64,000 bases of DNA, from NCBI GenBank assembly GCA_027604185.1, contig JADGKB010000050.1:36532-100531 (forward strand), read 5' to 3'. Position 1 is the stretch's first letter. Each line of letters opens with the position of its first letter. A model generated the notes under the pieces. It had not been told where the DNA came from and searched no databases. It was given only the letters and a program-made list of their open reading frames with translations. Below are positions 39,542 to 50,508 of this stretch, piece by piece. Source of the DNA: Boothiomyces macroporosus (Eukaryota > Chytridiomycota > Chytridiomycetes > Rhizophydiales > Terramycetaceae). The position numbers and the translations under genes were made by a program.

Positions 39542-39564
39542 AAAAAAGTAAAAGTTTATTCCAA

Positions 39565-40466
39565 CTAAATGAGAAACAAGAGAAGGGATGAAAAAACCAG
39601 CTTTGAAAACTTTTGTTGGTCGTCATTACTCGAGTTGGTTTTAAAAGTAACAGAAACTGGCGACGATGTAGTACCAGTGGTGGATGTGGCAGTCTGAGGG
39701 ATAGGACTGGTGGAAGAAGAGTTTGAATAATTGTTGAATAGACATTTGGCAACAGTGCAAGTGTTCCCATTCACTACTGGGCTATCGCAAGATATTGCTG
39801 CCCCTGGGTATGAAGAGTAAACTGAAGACTGGTAGTCGCATTTGACTGTAGTGCCAGAAGCTGATTTAAGTATAATATTTGAAACTAGAAACTGTGGTGG
39901 ATTAGCGTGCCAACCAGAGGGAGTTTCTAAAACAAATTCAGCCCATGCCTGTTCTTGTCCTTGCATGTCATAAGAAAACGAAACAGAATTTCCTGTGTTT
40001 AAATTATTTATAGTTTGCTGCCAGACTGTAGATCCGGATAGTTGTTGGAATATCATCTGTAATTTGTCCCCCACATTTACATTCATTGCATTGCCTCCAG
40101 TACAAATGATGGGTGATACATAGGTATTCACATACTGGGCAGATATCCACCAGCTGTTGAGTGATAGTGGTATATTGGAAGGATTTGGAGCGCAACTAAC
40201 ACCTATCAAATTAAAACGGATATACCAAACGTCAACACGGGCTGTAGTACACCATTATTTAATGGCAGAAAATGAGCGGAAGCACTGAGGGGTTGCAAGC
40301 CTGGCCAGATAAATGTCGTCTGCCAGTCTTTTGACAGCAGTGGTGGAACTGTGATTGTACTTTCAAAATACACGAATGGGGTAGTTGGGTCTGCATACCA
40401 ATAGGCATTCACTGCAAAATTAGTGTCTGCAGCTTTAATCAGCCCTGATAGTGGTTCTACAAGCAT
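39565..40466 (-). CDS. Beta-sandwich-like surface protein with GPI-anchor signal, no CBM1
   Basis: Exons 40466-40226 and 40202-39565 with a 23-nt intron give 292 residues. The main domain is clearly the same as in 30101 and 31735 (TFIWPGLQPLSASAHF, NNGVLQPVLTFG, SCAPNPSNIPLSLNSWW, QAWAEFVLETPSGW). The intron sits exactly where the 30101 gene has its first. Instead of CBM1 modules a Ser/Thr stalk ends in a hydrophobic tail (KLVFSSLLLFLI), typical of a GPI-attachment signal. Oddly, the N-terminus MLVEPLSGLIKAA is not a convincing signal peptide; an upstream exon or an assembly error may be involved. The stop is followed within five bases by AATAAA. Confidence 0.8.
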
Positions 40467-40717
40467 CGCTGTTACTAGTTGTTGACTCCACGCTCAAATA
40501 AACAAAACTCAATAACAGTCATTACTGAAATTTCTTTAGGATCCATCGATCATAAAAACCCTCTACAACCATAAAACATTGGGCTGATGGTCGCCTTTGT
40601 AATAGCTAAGTACCGCCTAATGTTTCGTTAGCCAATTTGACTGGCGACTGTAAAGCAGAGTTGGACAGCGGCAATTTCCAAGTCAGCAAATTGGACTGCA
40701 AAGTTTCGCCAAATTTC

Positions 40718-42122
40718 ATGGATCATCTCGAACCTGACCAACAAGAATCAGTCCTTCAATTCCAAGTAAATCCAACTGACGATAGAATATATCAGGCATA
40801 GCTGAAATTAGTCTTGCAGTAGAAATCCTTGAAAATCATGACTGGGATTTACCTCAAGCTGTGGAGAGCTTTTTGACTGAACAACCTATTCCATCGAAAA
40901 TACCATCGGAACCATCATCCTCAAGAGCGCAATCCAGAATACCTGTACGAGCGCCAAACCCAGTACGCACTGCTGGTCCTGTTTCTCGTCCTACTCCATC
41001 AATTTTTTCCCTCTTAACAACACCTTTCATTTGGGGATACAAGTTTCTGTGGAATATCCTGACACTTACCCTCTCATTTTTACCGTTTTGGAGGAATAGA
41101 AGAATCAGAGGAAATTCAGATCCAACAGAGTGTGCAATCAAGTTTAGAAAGGAATTCATAAAAAACTATGGACAGAAAGCACCGCAGTTTTTTGAAGGAT
41201 CTTATTCCAATGCTCTGGATGCAGCAAAGCGGGAGCTGAGGTACATGCTTGCAGTGATCAATTCCGAAGAGCATGATGATAATGACCTCTTTTGTCGGTA
41301 AAATTATCCTTATCCTAGTGACACTCTTACCTCAGATTTGTTTACCAGTTTCATTAGAGATAAAGATATACTAGTGTGGGCTGGAAGTGTGCAGGAAAGC
41401 GAGCCATTCAAAGGTAAGCCAGATTTAATGTAGTCGCGGAATTACTTGGCGCGACAAAATATCCTTTCATGGCCCTAATTGCTCTCCATGAATCTCGCAT
41501 GAAAGTGGTACATAGGTTTGAAGGAATTACTGAGCCAGACACTTTTATTCAAATTACCACCAGATTCATGTCCCAATTAGACTTGTCCTACGCCCAAGCA
41601 AGAGCAGAAAAGAGGGAAAGAGAAGCAGCAAGGTCTATCAGAGAACAGCAAGATTTGGCTTACCAACAATCACTTAAAGCTGATAGGGAAAAAGCCGAGA
41701 AATTGAAAAGAGAGCAAGAATTAGCAGCGCAGAAAGAACGGGAAGAAAAACTCAAGGAAATCGAAATTGAACTAAAGAGACAGAAAAAGCGAGAATACAA
41801 GTTAGAGCTGGCTCAAAATCTACCTAGCGAACCAGAACAAAAAGATAACGTTGCCAATCTATCTGTAAGATTACCCAATGGCTCCAGGTTAACTAGAAGG
41901 TTCGATGCTGATTCCAAGATCAAGGTACTCCTTAGCTAACGATAGCAATTACATGATTTCATTGAAAGTAACGACTTGGACCCGATCGACTTGCTGTCTG
42001 AATTCGTTATTGTAAATACTTACCCGCGAAAGGAGTATACTGATTTAAACATTACATTCAAGGAAGCTGGATTATATCCTAGCGCAGCAGTCATAGTTGA
42101 AGAAATATCTGAAGACGATTAA
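40718..42122 (+). CDS. FAF2/UBXD8-type UBA-UAS-UBX protein
   Basis: Exons 40718-40765, 40786-41297, 41319-41413, 41434-41924 and 41946-42122 (introns 20, 21, 20, 21 nt) give 440 residues. FAF2 (Ucp10, related to Ubx2) anchors Cdc48/p97 at the ER and lipid droplets for degradation of membrane proteins. The UBA-like N-terminus includes SLAVEILENHDWDLPQAVES. A hydrophobic hairpin lies at about 89-117. The UAS thioredoxin-like domain includes DKDILVWAGSV and LLGATKYPF. A charged coiled coil spans about 270-350, and the UBX domain (LSVRLPNGSRLTRRF to the acidic end) closes it. Only spliced reading joins the UAS domain. Confidence 0.92.
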
Positions 42123-42144
42123 TGTCAACTAATATATATTATAA

Positions 42145-43189
42145 TTACCACGGATTTTCAAATGTCTTGTCCAGAATATCAGCAGCTGGTGCAATCGTTA
42201 CTTCTTGAACGCTTTGATTCAATTCTTCAACACTACGATTTCTAGGTGGCTTTACCGGAGTTTCGTCCTCTGTCCAGTTTATACTTGGATAATGGTGAGT
42301 CTTCAATTGGTCCGCCGAAGGTGAAATGTCAGACCCAGGATAATGCTGAGATATATTTGACGAATCTATAACTTCTGGTTGAAAGTAAGTATGGTTAGAT
42401 TCAATGAATTCCAAATCTGGTAAACGCATTAATGCGTCTTGGAAATCTTTGAATATTTGCTGGGTCGTTTCGCGACCTGTGTTAGTTATGCAAACCTTGG
42501 AATGCAGGCAAGTCTTCACCAGGCTTAACTTCAAACTGCGGAATCTGGGAAGCCAAGTGGTTACCGTAAATTCCAACTTGTTTTGCCTCGTTAGTTGTGA
42601 ATTACTTTAAGAGCGAATTTCAAAATTCCATTGAACTGGGCAGTCATTCCTTCTTGCAATAGTATTCGCTTTTTAGATTCATAAGCAGCGACTTCTTCCT
42701 TTACTTGTTTTTCCAAGAAATCTCTGTCGGCAACAAGCACCTCGTACGGCTTGCCTGCTTTAATCGCTCGCTGGCATTTCTCTGCCGCTGATTTAAGCTT
42801 CTGTCTCGTTGCGGATATTTCATCGTACATTGTCCTAATTTCCTTTAGTTTCTCCCTAAATGCTGTTTGTGAGTCTGTGTACTCGTTCAAAATAAAAGTC
42901 AGCTCGCTGGTCATTGAAGTGTATACTTTGGTGATTTCCTTTAAATCTTCATGCTCGCCATCGCCCCAAAGCTGGATGTACCTGGAAGCTGAAATTAACT
43001 CTAGTTACCTGATGTAGTGCTCTTGGTCACACCATTCAAACCGGAAATGCAATCCTTCTCTTCCGAAATGCAGTTGGACAAGTGTGGATCATTGGCTTTT
43101 AGATTTATTATCGATCGTTTAATTCCTCCAAACATCTCCAATGGTGAAAATTTTGGAGGGGCTAATTTTGTAACGGAGCGGCTGTACAT
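42145..43189 (-). CDS. PIL1: Pil1/Lsp1-type eisosome core protein
   Basis: Exons 43189-43009, 42988-42606, 42586-42496 and 42476-42145 with introns of 20, 19 and 19 nt give 328 residues. Eisosome proteins are BAR-domain scaffolds that coat furrows of the fungal plasma membrane. The N-terminus with GGIKRSIINLKANDP and the motif RYIQLWGDGEHEDLKEI (cf. QLSxWGE..DDDVSD) fit. The long helical middle region and ESKKRILLQEGMTAQFNG, then VGIYGNHLAS (cf. IAGYGKHLL), complete the match. The C-terminal tail is acidic. A shorter N-terminus than usual is possible. Confidence 0.87.
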
Positions 43190-43417
43190 CCAAAACAGGT
43201 TTCATGAATGTTATGATAGCAATCTTTGGATCGTAGGTGTCAAAGAGAGTAACTATTGTACATCTCGCGGAATCATATTGTTTAGGTACTCTGCTCCAGT
43301 AGAATGCTCGCTGCATATCGGCTCAGTATAGAGCACTATCTAATAAACAAGGAACTTTGAACAAAAACAATATATTTAAGCTTAAGATTATGAGGTTCAG
43401 TGCCTAAGATGTTCTGC

Positions 43418-44723
43418 CTAGACAACAGTTTTGCTGCTAGGCTGTTGAGGAAGAGATCCTATCCAGTTTGGAGGATTTATCCCTGTTTGATCATTGATGA
43501 TGCTCATCAGTGGGGGCAGGGTCTGAAAGATTTCTCTGATAGGTTTGCCAGCATCTTGACTGCCAGTGTCATTTCCAGTATTCCAAACAGTAATCTTTGG
43601 CTCCATGCCTTTAACAGCGTCAGCGTTGGATTTGGCAAGCTCTTGGAAGATACCACGATCAAGCATGATATATTGAAGAGTTGCAGCGTTGTCACCGTTG
43701 AATGCTTGTTGAAGCATCTTGATACCGTTTGCTTGAGCATTGTACATTACTTGAATAGCTTCAGCTTCCTTTTGCTTGGTGTAAAAGTATGCATCAGCTT
43801 CGGTCTTTTTCTTGAACAAATCAGCAGCAGCCAAAGTTTGAATCATTTCAGCTTCAACAGTAGTTTTTGAAAGCTTTTCAGCTCTTGCCTTTTCTTGAGC
43901 AACCAAGGCTCTTTTGATTTCAACATCTCTTTGAAGTTCGGCGTCCCTAACTGCAGCTCTCTTTTCGGCTTCAATTTCAGCAAGTCTGACATTATTTTGG
44001 AAGACAGTCTTTTCAGTTTCTAGTTGGGTTTGAGCTTTGACAATCTCGACTTGGCGGTTTTGTTCATAAACGATAGTCTTTGATTCGATTTCAATAATGT
44101 TCTTTCTTTGCTCAGCTTCTCTTTCCTTTTCACCGACAGCACCGAGCAGTTTTGCTTGAGCAACATCAACTTTGGCTTGGTTGATGGCCCCTTCCTGGGA
44201 TTTCAAACGGAGGTACATGAAATATTCAGAACCAGGAGCATCTTGCAGTTGCTTGATGTTGGCATTGTAGATGGTCATACCAAACTGGTTCAATTCCGAT
44301 TGAACACCTTCCATGACATGTTCTTTGAAAAACCTATTGTTAATAGAATTGGTACTTTCTTTCTTTAAAGATTTCTTCCATAGACATGGACGCAGCAATT
44401 ACACGAGTTTCACCTTCCACAATACCAGTAACCAATTCTTGGATGTGCTTGATTCCCTTTTCGCTATTTGAAGCCAATAGTTTGGCGTATTTCAAGATGG
44501 AAGCAGGCTTATCTTCAGGACCAATGGTAAACACAGCAGGTAAAGTGAATTCCAACTTTTCTACAGTCATCGCATGCAGCGATAGAGTGTAGTTCATTGG
44601 CGTAATTGTAAATTTAGTGCATTTCTGCATTGGGTACACCATAGATTTCCTAGCTACTTTGACATCCTTGATACCAGCACCAGTAATTACCAGATATTCG
44701 TTAGCGCTTGCGGTCTTGTACAT
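43418..44723 (-). CDS. Flotillin-like SPFH-domain protein
   Basis: Exons 44723-44356 and 44333-43418 with a 22-nt intron give 427 residues. Flotillins form membrane microdomain scaffolds. The N-terminal ANEYLVITGAGI and the SPFH domain (residues about 5-150, with EGETRVIAASMSMEEIFKER) are followed after splicing by FFKEHVMEGVQSELNQFG. A long Glu/Ala/Lys coiled coil with EAEKRAAVRDAELQRDVEI spans about 190-330. The C-terminal part contains a Gln/Pro stretch. Flotillins are patchily distributed in fungi, mainly in filamentous and early-diverging groups. Confidence 0.9.
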
Positions 44724-44940
44724 TGAGAGGTTCTGATCAGTCGAAATTAGTGGCTTGCTTTATACTCTTCATTTTGTGACTGTCTATCATGACACCACAG
44801 CCATAAGCGTCACTCATCCATGATTTTTTTTGAGTTTGGAACGCAATTGTAGTACATGGCTGTACCTATATAGTTGGCGTAATTCTGGCTGTGCTTGTAC
44901 TCGAAGCGTTGTGGAAAATTTGCAAGTTAATCTCCAAGTT

Positions 44941-45705
44941 ATGGTAGAAACGGTAAAATTCAATGTGGGCGGAATTCCAATGGAAATCAATGTAAAGTTG
45001 CTCTTGCGATACCCGCTGTCACCTCTATGTAGCTATGCACAATCACCCGGCAGCAATCCGGTGTTCCTGGACTACAACCCTTACGCCTTTCTAGTAGTAC
45101 TAGATTATCTCCGGACCAACCAAGTATGTATTCCAAGGAATGTTAGTACAAATCTAGTAAAGATTGTCTTTGACGAACTACGAATCGATTTACCTGAATT
45201 CATAGAAACGGAAACGTATGCAAGCCTGCCAAATGTAAATGAACCGCCGCCATACACTCAGAATCCTACTTCAAGTATAGCCAAGCCAACTATTGGGTTC
45301 AAATTAGATAATCACCAGCAAATTCTTTACAATAGACTGGAACCATTGATGTTTGGTTCAATCTTTCCTCTCTTGACTTCGCAGTTCAATTTGGGCCATA
45401 CGCAGCTCAAACTGGCCATCATCCCACCCACTATTGACCCAACAAAGAATGCCAGTGATCTGATCACCGAAGATGTTGGCTACGTGAAATCTTACTACTC
45501 TCTGAAAAAAGGCGATCCGGATTTACCGTTCCTTATTCAACCCAAAGTTACAGAACTAATGGAAAAGATATTGAGATATGGCTCTATGGATCTGAAGTTT
45601 GTTCAGATTTACGTGAAGAATATTACTCTCAGATTAGAAAATGCTTTCGGACTGCTGGAATCCAAGAACACCAATATCCTGGAAATGACTCTGCATTTGA
45701 AATAA
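44941..45705 (+). CDS. BTB/T1-domain protein
   Basis: 254 residues from the ATG at 44941 (upstream in-frame sequence lacks an ATG). The N-terminus VKFNVGGIPMEINVKLLLRY, then FLDYNPYAFLVVLDYLRTNQ, matches the potassium-channel tetramerisation type BTB fold used by KCTD-like Cul3 adaptors. The remaining 150 residues have no domain I recognise. Single exon. Its stop is contained in an AATAAA hexamer, 45 bases before the TAF4 start. It is probably cytosolic or nuclear; function unknown. Confidence 0.72.
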   Translation: MVETVKFNVGGIPMEINVKLLLRYPLSPLCSYAQSPGSNPVFLDYNPYAFLVVLDYLRTNQVCIPRNVSTNLVKIVFDELRIDLPEFIETETYASLPNVNEPPPYTQNPTSSIAKPTIGFKLDNHQQILYNRLEPLMFGSIFPLLTSQFNLGHTQLKLAIIPPTIDPTKNASDLITEDVGYVKSYYSLKKGDPDLPFLIQPKVTELMEKILRYGSMDLKFVQIYVKNITLRLENAFGLLESKNTNILEMTLHLK

Positions 45706-45749
45706 AATGTAATTTTTGAATTTGAAAATTTTTTGTAATTTGAATCTTA

Positions 45750-47469
45750 ATGAATAACAATCAGGATTTTCTCTCTGATTTCCCATCGCAGAGCACAGAT
45801 AGAGAACGATCCGAGTCACTAAGGGAAGACGAGAACGAATCAAATTCGCAACAAAAGTATCTCGATCCGCAGCAACTCCATGATATTTTTGCAGAAAATC
45901 CAAATCAGCAACAGTGGAATTTCCAACAACCGCCGGCAGACTTTAACTATATGCAGGCAGCTCCGTTACAGGACAATAGTACTATGAATGCAGTGATGAC
46001 AAATCCAGAGGTAGCGGCCGTGTATTTGTCGATTCCACCACAGAGCCAACCAATGTTTTTAGCATTGACGAATCAAGTTCAGGTATTTAATTGTTAATCG
46101 AGAAAAAATTGATTACGCCGGAAGAGTTTGGACAGCGAGTAAAGAATTTGATGGACCCAAATCTTGCCGCACAAAACATCAGGAAAGAAGTTGCTCCAAA
46201 ACCAATGAATATGAATTACGGTGTCAATCCAATAGACAGCATGAAAAGGAATATGGATCAACAGCCCTCAAATCTGTAAATATGACTAATATCAGAGCAA
46301 AACGGATTAAAATTGATTCCACGCCGAATACTAGGAGCCAACAATACAATGCTAACAGGACTCCTCAGAATTTCAATGCCAGATGGCCAAATCAATGTAT
46401 CAATCTTATTAACCAAGTTACCCCCACCCCTGGATTTACTCCTGTTTCCAATCAGAGAATATCTTTACCATCTTCTACACCTGCCGCAAATACACCTAAA
46501 GCGCAAGAAGTTGAATTGGATTTGGAAGGAATGATGGATGCCTCTAAAGTAGCTGGTATTGACTTGAGGGTAATTTAATCTTTATTTTAGGAAGAAGAGT
46601 TTGCATTAACAGATTTACCTACAACTGGAGTGTCATCTGGGGAGAGATACAAGGAAGTTCCATTTCTTAATATCACCGCATTAGAAAAAAAAGTATTGGA
46701 AATCGGTAAGATTCATCTTAGTCTAGCTAAAACCTGTAACATTACCGCTGTTGATAGCTCGTTTTCATCATTTTTGTCCCAAGCCGCTGATGCGTACATT
46801 TTAAACATATTATCATGCATGTGCAATATATCAGAGCATCGATCATCAGTGGAGTATGATGTCTTTGTAAACAATCCAGATTCCGGAACATCAAATGAAA
46901 TAGATTTGGAGATTATTGAAGAAAGTAATGTCCGTGAAATTCTATTAAAGATTGAAAACGATGAACGGATTGAACAGGAAAAGCTTCTGGAAAGTGTTGG
47001 ACCAAGACCCACTCCTGAAGATCTGGAACAGAATCCAGAGAGTCTTACCAGTTCAGCAGTTACTAATAGTACGTCTGTTGCTACAACCGTAAATACCAAT
47101 GTTTCAACACCTAAATCAGTAACTGCTGCAAGTGAAAAGAAGCCAAAACGGCCGGCAACAAAGAAGGATTTGCCAGAAGCAGTCAAGAACAAGATGACAA
47201 ACAACGCTGCAAAAATGGCTGCAGGAGGTACAATGAAATCATGGATGTTACCCGGTGCATCAATTGCTGCTGTTAGTACTCCAAAAGTAGTCCCTAAAGA
47301 AGCTAAAGGCAAGGCGCCAGAAAGAAAAGCGGCTTCCATTGTAAGAGCAGGGTCAAGGCTGAGAACTCAAAAAAGAATTACAATCAAAGATGCATTATTA
47401 GCGATGGAGCTTCAACGAGAACTAAAGAGCAGTGAATTATTGTATAAATGGTGGACGAATGTGAAATAA
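45750..47469 (+). CDS. TAF4: TFIID subunit TAF4
   Basis: Exons 45750-46082, 46103-46275, 46296-46569 and 46591-47469 (introns 20, 20, 21 nt) give 552 residues. TAF4 pairs with TAF12 through a histone fold in TFIID. The N-terminal half is Gln/Asn-rich with a short LITPEEFGQRVKNLM helix. From about residue 284 the histone fold PFLNITALEKKVLEIGKIHL begins, leading into ADAYILNILSCM. The C-terminal conserved block RLRTQKRITIKDALLAMELQ with ELLYKW closes the protein exactly as in other TAF4s. The stop overlaps AATAAA. Confidence 0.9.
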
Positions 47470-47511
47470 AAAAAGTCTACCTTTTTTTCTTTTTTTTTCA
47501 AATTGAACAAA

Positions 47512-49364
47512 ATGTCTTTTGAATCAATGGAGTTGGATCCTCGTCTATTGCGAGCAGTAGCAAAATTGGGTTACAAGTCACCAACTATTGTTCAGGAAAC
47601 TGCTATACCGTTAGCACTACAAGGAAAGGATATTTTAGCAAGGGCAAAAACTGGGTCAGGAAAAACAGCAGCATACTGCATTCCAATAATCCAAAAGATT
47701 CTATCTAAAGTACTTTTAGATTAACGTCAGTCAACGCAATCTACACAGGCCTTGATTCTCGTTCCAACTAGAGAATTGGCTCAGCAAGTTTCGCAGAATA
47801 TAAAGGAACTGTGCATGTACTGCACCGCATTGGTTAAAGTGTTGAATCTATCGATTGGGGATACATCAGCAAAAGATCAAATGTAAATATAGTTAACTCA
47901 GTCCTTTGCTAGAAGAAAAACCACAGATACTTGTTTCTACACCTGCCAGAATCAGCGAGCATTTACTTGGTAATGGCGTAGACTTGTCAGATTTAGATTC
48001 GCTTGTTATTGACGAAGCTGATTTAATCCTTTCGTATGGGTAATTATTTGCTGACACAGTTACGACGAAGATGTTGAAAAAATATTGACGCATTTACCGC
48101 AAATATATCAAAGTTACTTGATGAGTGCTACCTTGTCACCAGTACTTTGTATTAACCCTAGGATGTTGAGAAATTAAAGAAATTGGTTTTGAAAAACCCA
48201 GCAATTTTGAAACTGGAAGAATCAGCCGAAGATGATTTGTTGACCCAATATTATACAACGTAGATAATTGCTTACCGTAGATGTGCCGACGAAGAGAAAT
48301 ATTTATTGACATTATTTATGCTAAAGCTAAAAGTTCATCCGTTCGGTTCGAGCAAATCCATCATCTTTGTAAACTCTATCGAAAAATGCTACAAATTACG
48401 TTTATTTTTGGAACAATTTGGAATCAAGAGTTGCACGCTGAATTCTGAGCTTCCCGTCAAATCGAGATTTCATATTGTCCAGGAATTCAATAGGGGAATC
48501 TATGACTTTATTATTGCAACTGATGAAAGTGGAGATTTGAAATCGCTTGTATTAGATTCAGATGACGAAGGAGAACAGGAAACTGTGGAAGAAGAAAAGA
48601 AAAAGAAGAAAAAGATCAAACAAGATGAGGACTATGGGGTATCTAGAGGTATAGATTTCAAAAATGTGTCTGCAGTTATCAATTTTGACATGCCACTCTC
48701 TTCTAGACAGTACCAACATAGAGTTGGGAGGACTGCTAGAGGTGTTGGAAACAGAGGGTATTCTCTTTCTTTTGTTGTCCCTGAAGATGAAGAAAAGATT
48801 GTGTATAAGAAAAAAAGAGCAAAGATCTCTGCATCTAAAGCGATTAAAGTTCCTTCTGACGAGCAAATATTAGCTAGAATTTTAAAGAAACAAGAAGGTA
48901 GATGCATACTAACTGTAGCCCTCGGACGCGAATTACTTCCATTCAGTTTCGACATGACTCCTGTTGAAAGGTTCCGATACAGATGTCAAGATGCGCTACG
49001 TGCAGTATCCAACACGGTGGTAAAGGAAGCACGTCTGAAGGAAATCAGGAATGAAATTATCAATTCTGAAAAGCTAAAGGTAATTGTTTCTTGATTGCAG
49101 ACCCACTTTGAAGATAACCCAGCCGATTTACAGGCACTTCGCCACGATAAATCCATTCACCCAACTAGAATTCAAAGCCATATGAGACACGTGCCAGACT
49201 ATATGCTTCCAAAAGGCAAAGTAACAGTATCGTCGGGAAACAGCTCCGGTTACGTGCCTTTCAAAATTGAAAAGAAAAGAAGAGGAAAGAAATTCAAAAA
49301 GGTTGAAGGCGCCAGTGCAAAGCGCAAGAAGGATCCACTCAAATCATTCTCATATACAAAATAA
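47512..49364 (+). CDS. DBP9: DEAD-box RNA helicase Dbp9/DDX56
   Basis: Exons 47512-47709, 47731-47882, 47902-48039, 48060-48141, 48162-48259, 48281-49079 and 49101-49364 with six introns of 19-21 nt give 576 residues. Dbp9 acts in 60S ribosome assembly in the nucleolus. The Q-motif region [20 protein letters not shown] is diagnostic of this subfamily. Further motifs are [38 protein letters not shown] and HRVGRTARG. The acidic/lysine-rich insert between motifs ([12 protein letters not shown]) is typical of Dbp9. The last exon ends in a basic tail. Introns with in-frame stops split the helicase core, so all must be removed for function. Confidence 0.95.
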
Positions 49365-49436
49365 AGCCCATCACATTTTTTTCAGTTCTGCTCACCTGAG
49401 TTTTCACGTTCCAGAATTTTTGCTCTCATAACAAAC

Positions 49437-50462
49437 ATGGAATTGCTGCTCCTGGTCCTCATAATTCCGCTGATTCCTTTCTACATCATATCGACACTCT
49501 TTTCGGCATGGATATTTGCTCTAGGGATCCCATTTATTATTATGACGGCTATAGTTACTTTTCTCCGGGGATTCTTTCAAGCTCTGTTCTCCAGAAACGT
49601 CCTTCCAAAGCTGCAGGCTCTTCAAGAACAATTCAGCAATATGCGCAAGAGCGGTGATTGGAGAGAACCGCCGCCATCATCCCTACACTCTATTAGATCT
49701 AGGGTTAATGGTATGTCGAATCAACAGACAACTGCAGAACCTTCGGACGCAACACTTTCTGAAATGATTCAACACCAGATAATGAACCGATTCCATCAAT
49801 CGAATATTCAAACACCAACCAACTTTGTATTATCACTTATACCAAAATTCCTACTTCCTACTGAAGAACCAGCTCCAACACCAGTGAGATCTCCTAGATC
49901 CCCCTTGGTTAACCCAATTTCTCCCATGATAAATGCAATTGAAAGAGAAGAGCCACCAGTCCGAAAGCTGGAAATGCCTAGCTTTTTAGACGAATTGGTA
50001 ATGGAAGCAGAGCACTTTAATCAGAAGGAAAACACATATGCCTCGGTAGCTAGGGAAATTCCTCAACCAAAGAACTCTGATTTAAAGGATTTATTAAAGT
50101 ACAAGTATGACAGACCTCAATATCATACAGTCTACGATAAATCCGCAATGAACAAGCAATATGACCAGTTTGATCGTTTTGAACCGAAAGATACAGCTTC
50201 AGAATCTATTTACCACTCCATCTACTCGCAATCCCAGGTAAAGTCAAACTATCAGTCCTCTGTTACAAAGAATTTCCTTGATGAATTGGCAGATTTAGCC
50301 GATATTGAAATTTCACCATCTGATTCTGCCTCAAGAAATGATAGCGAAGAAATGAATGATGGAGGTGAAGCTACTGACGCCGCTAAGCTACTGTATATGT
50401 TCAAAGCGAGAAATATGTTGTTGGCAGACGGAGCGCAGCTAGATCGAGCAGTCTTTTCGTAA
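49437..50462 (+). CDS. Membrane-anchored protein of unknown function
   Basis: Single exon of 341 residues. Two adjacent hydrophobic segments occupy residues 2-22 and 24-50, then a long polar, probably disordered region with Pro/Ser-rich parts. The motif FLDELxxxAE appears twice (FLDELVMEAEHF near 180 and FLDELADLADIE near 285), which suggests a repeated binding helix. No domain is recognised. It may be an ER or tail-type anchored adaptor. It starts 73 bases after the DBP9 stop. Confidence 0.65.
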   Translation: MELLLLVLIIPLIPFYIISTLFSAWIFALGIPFIIMTAIVTFLRGFFQALFSRNVLPKLQALQEQFSNMRKSGDWREPPPSSLHSIRSRVNGMSNQQTTAEPSDATLSEMIQHQIMNRFHQSNIQTPTNFVLSLIPKFLLPTEEPAPTPVRSPRSPLVNPISPMINAIEREEPPVRKLEMPSFLDELVMEAEHFNQKENTYASVAREIPQPKNSDLKDLLKYKYDRPQYHTVYDKSAMNKQYDQFDRFEPKDTASESIYHSIYSQSQVKSNYQSSVTKNFLDELADLADIEISPSDSASRNDSEEMNDGGEATDAAKLLYMFKARNMLLADGAQLDRAVFS

Positions 50463-50508
50463 TAAAATCCCGTTTTTGTACTTGCAATGTAGTTTGACTT
50501 TTTTCTAG

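Noticed and set aside
47710..48280. DBP9 as a pseudogene with several stops
   Set aside because: All five interruptions are 19-21-nt introns and the joined frame carries every helicase motif.
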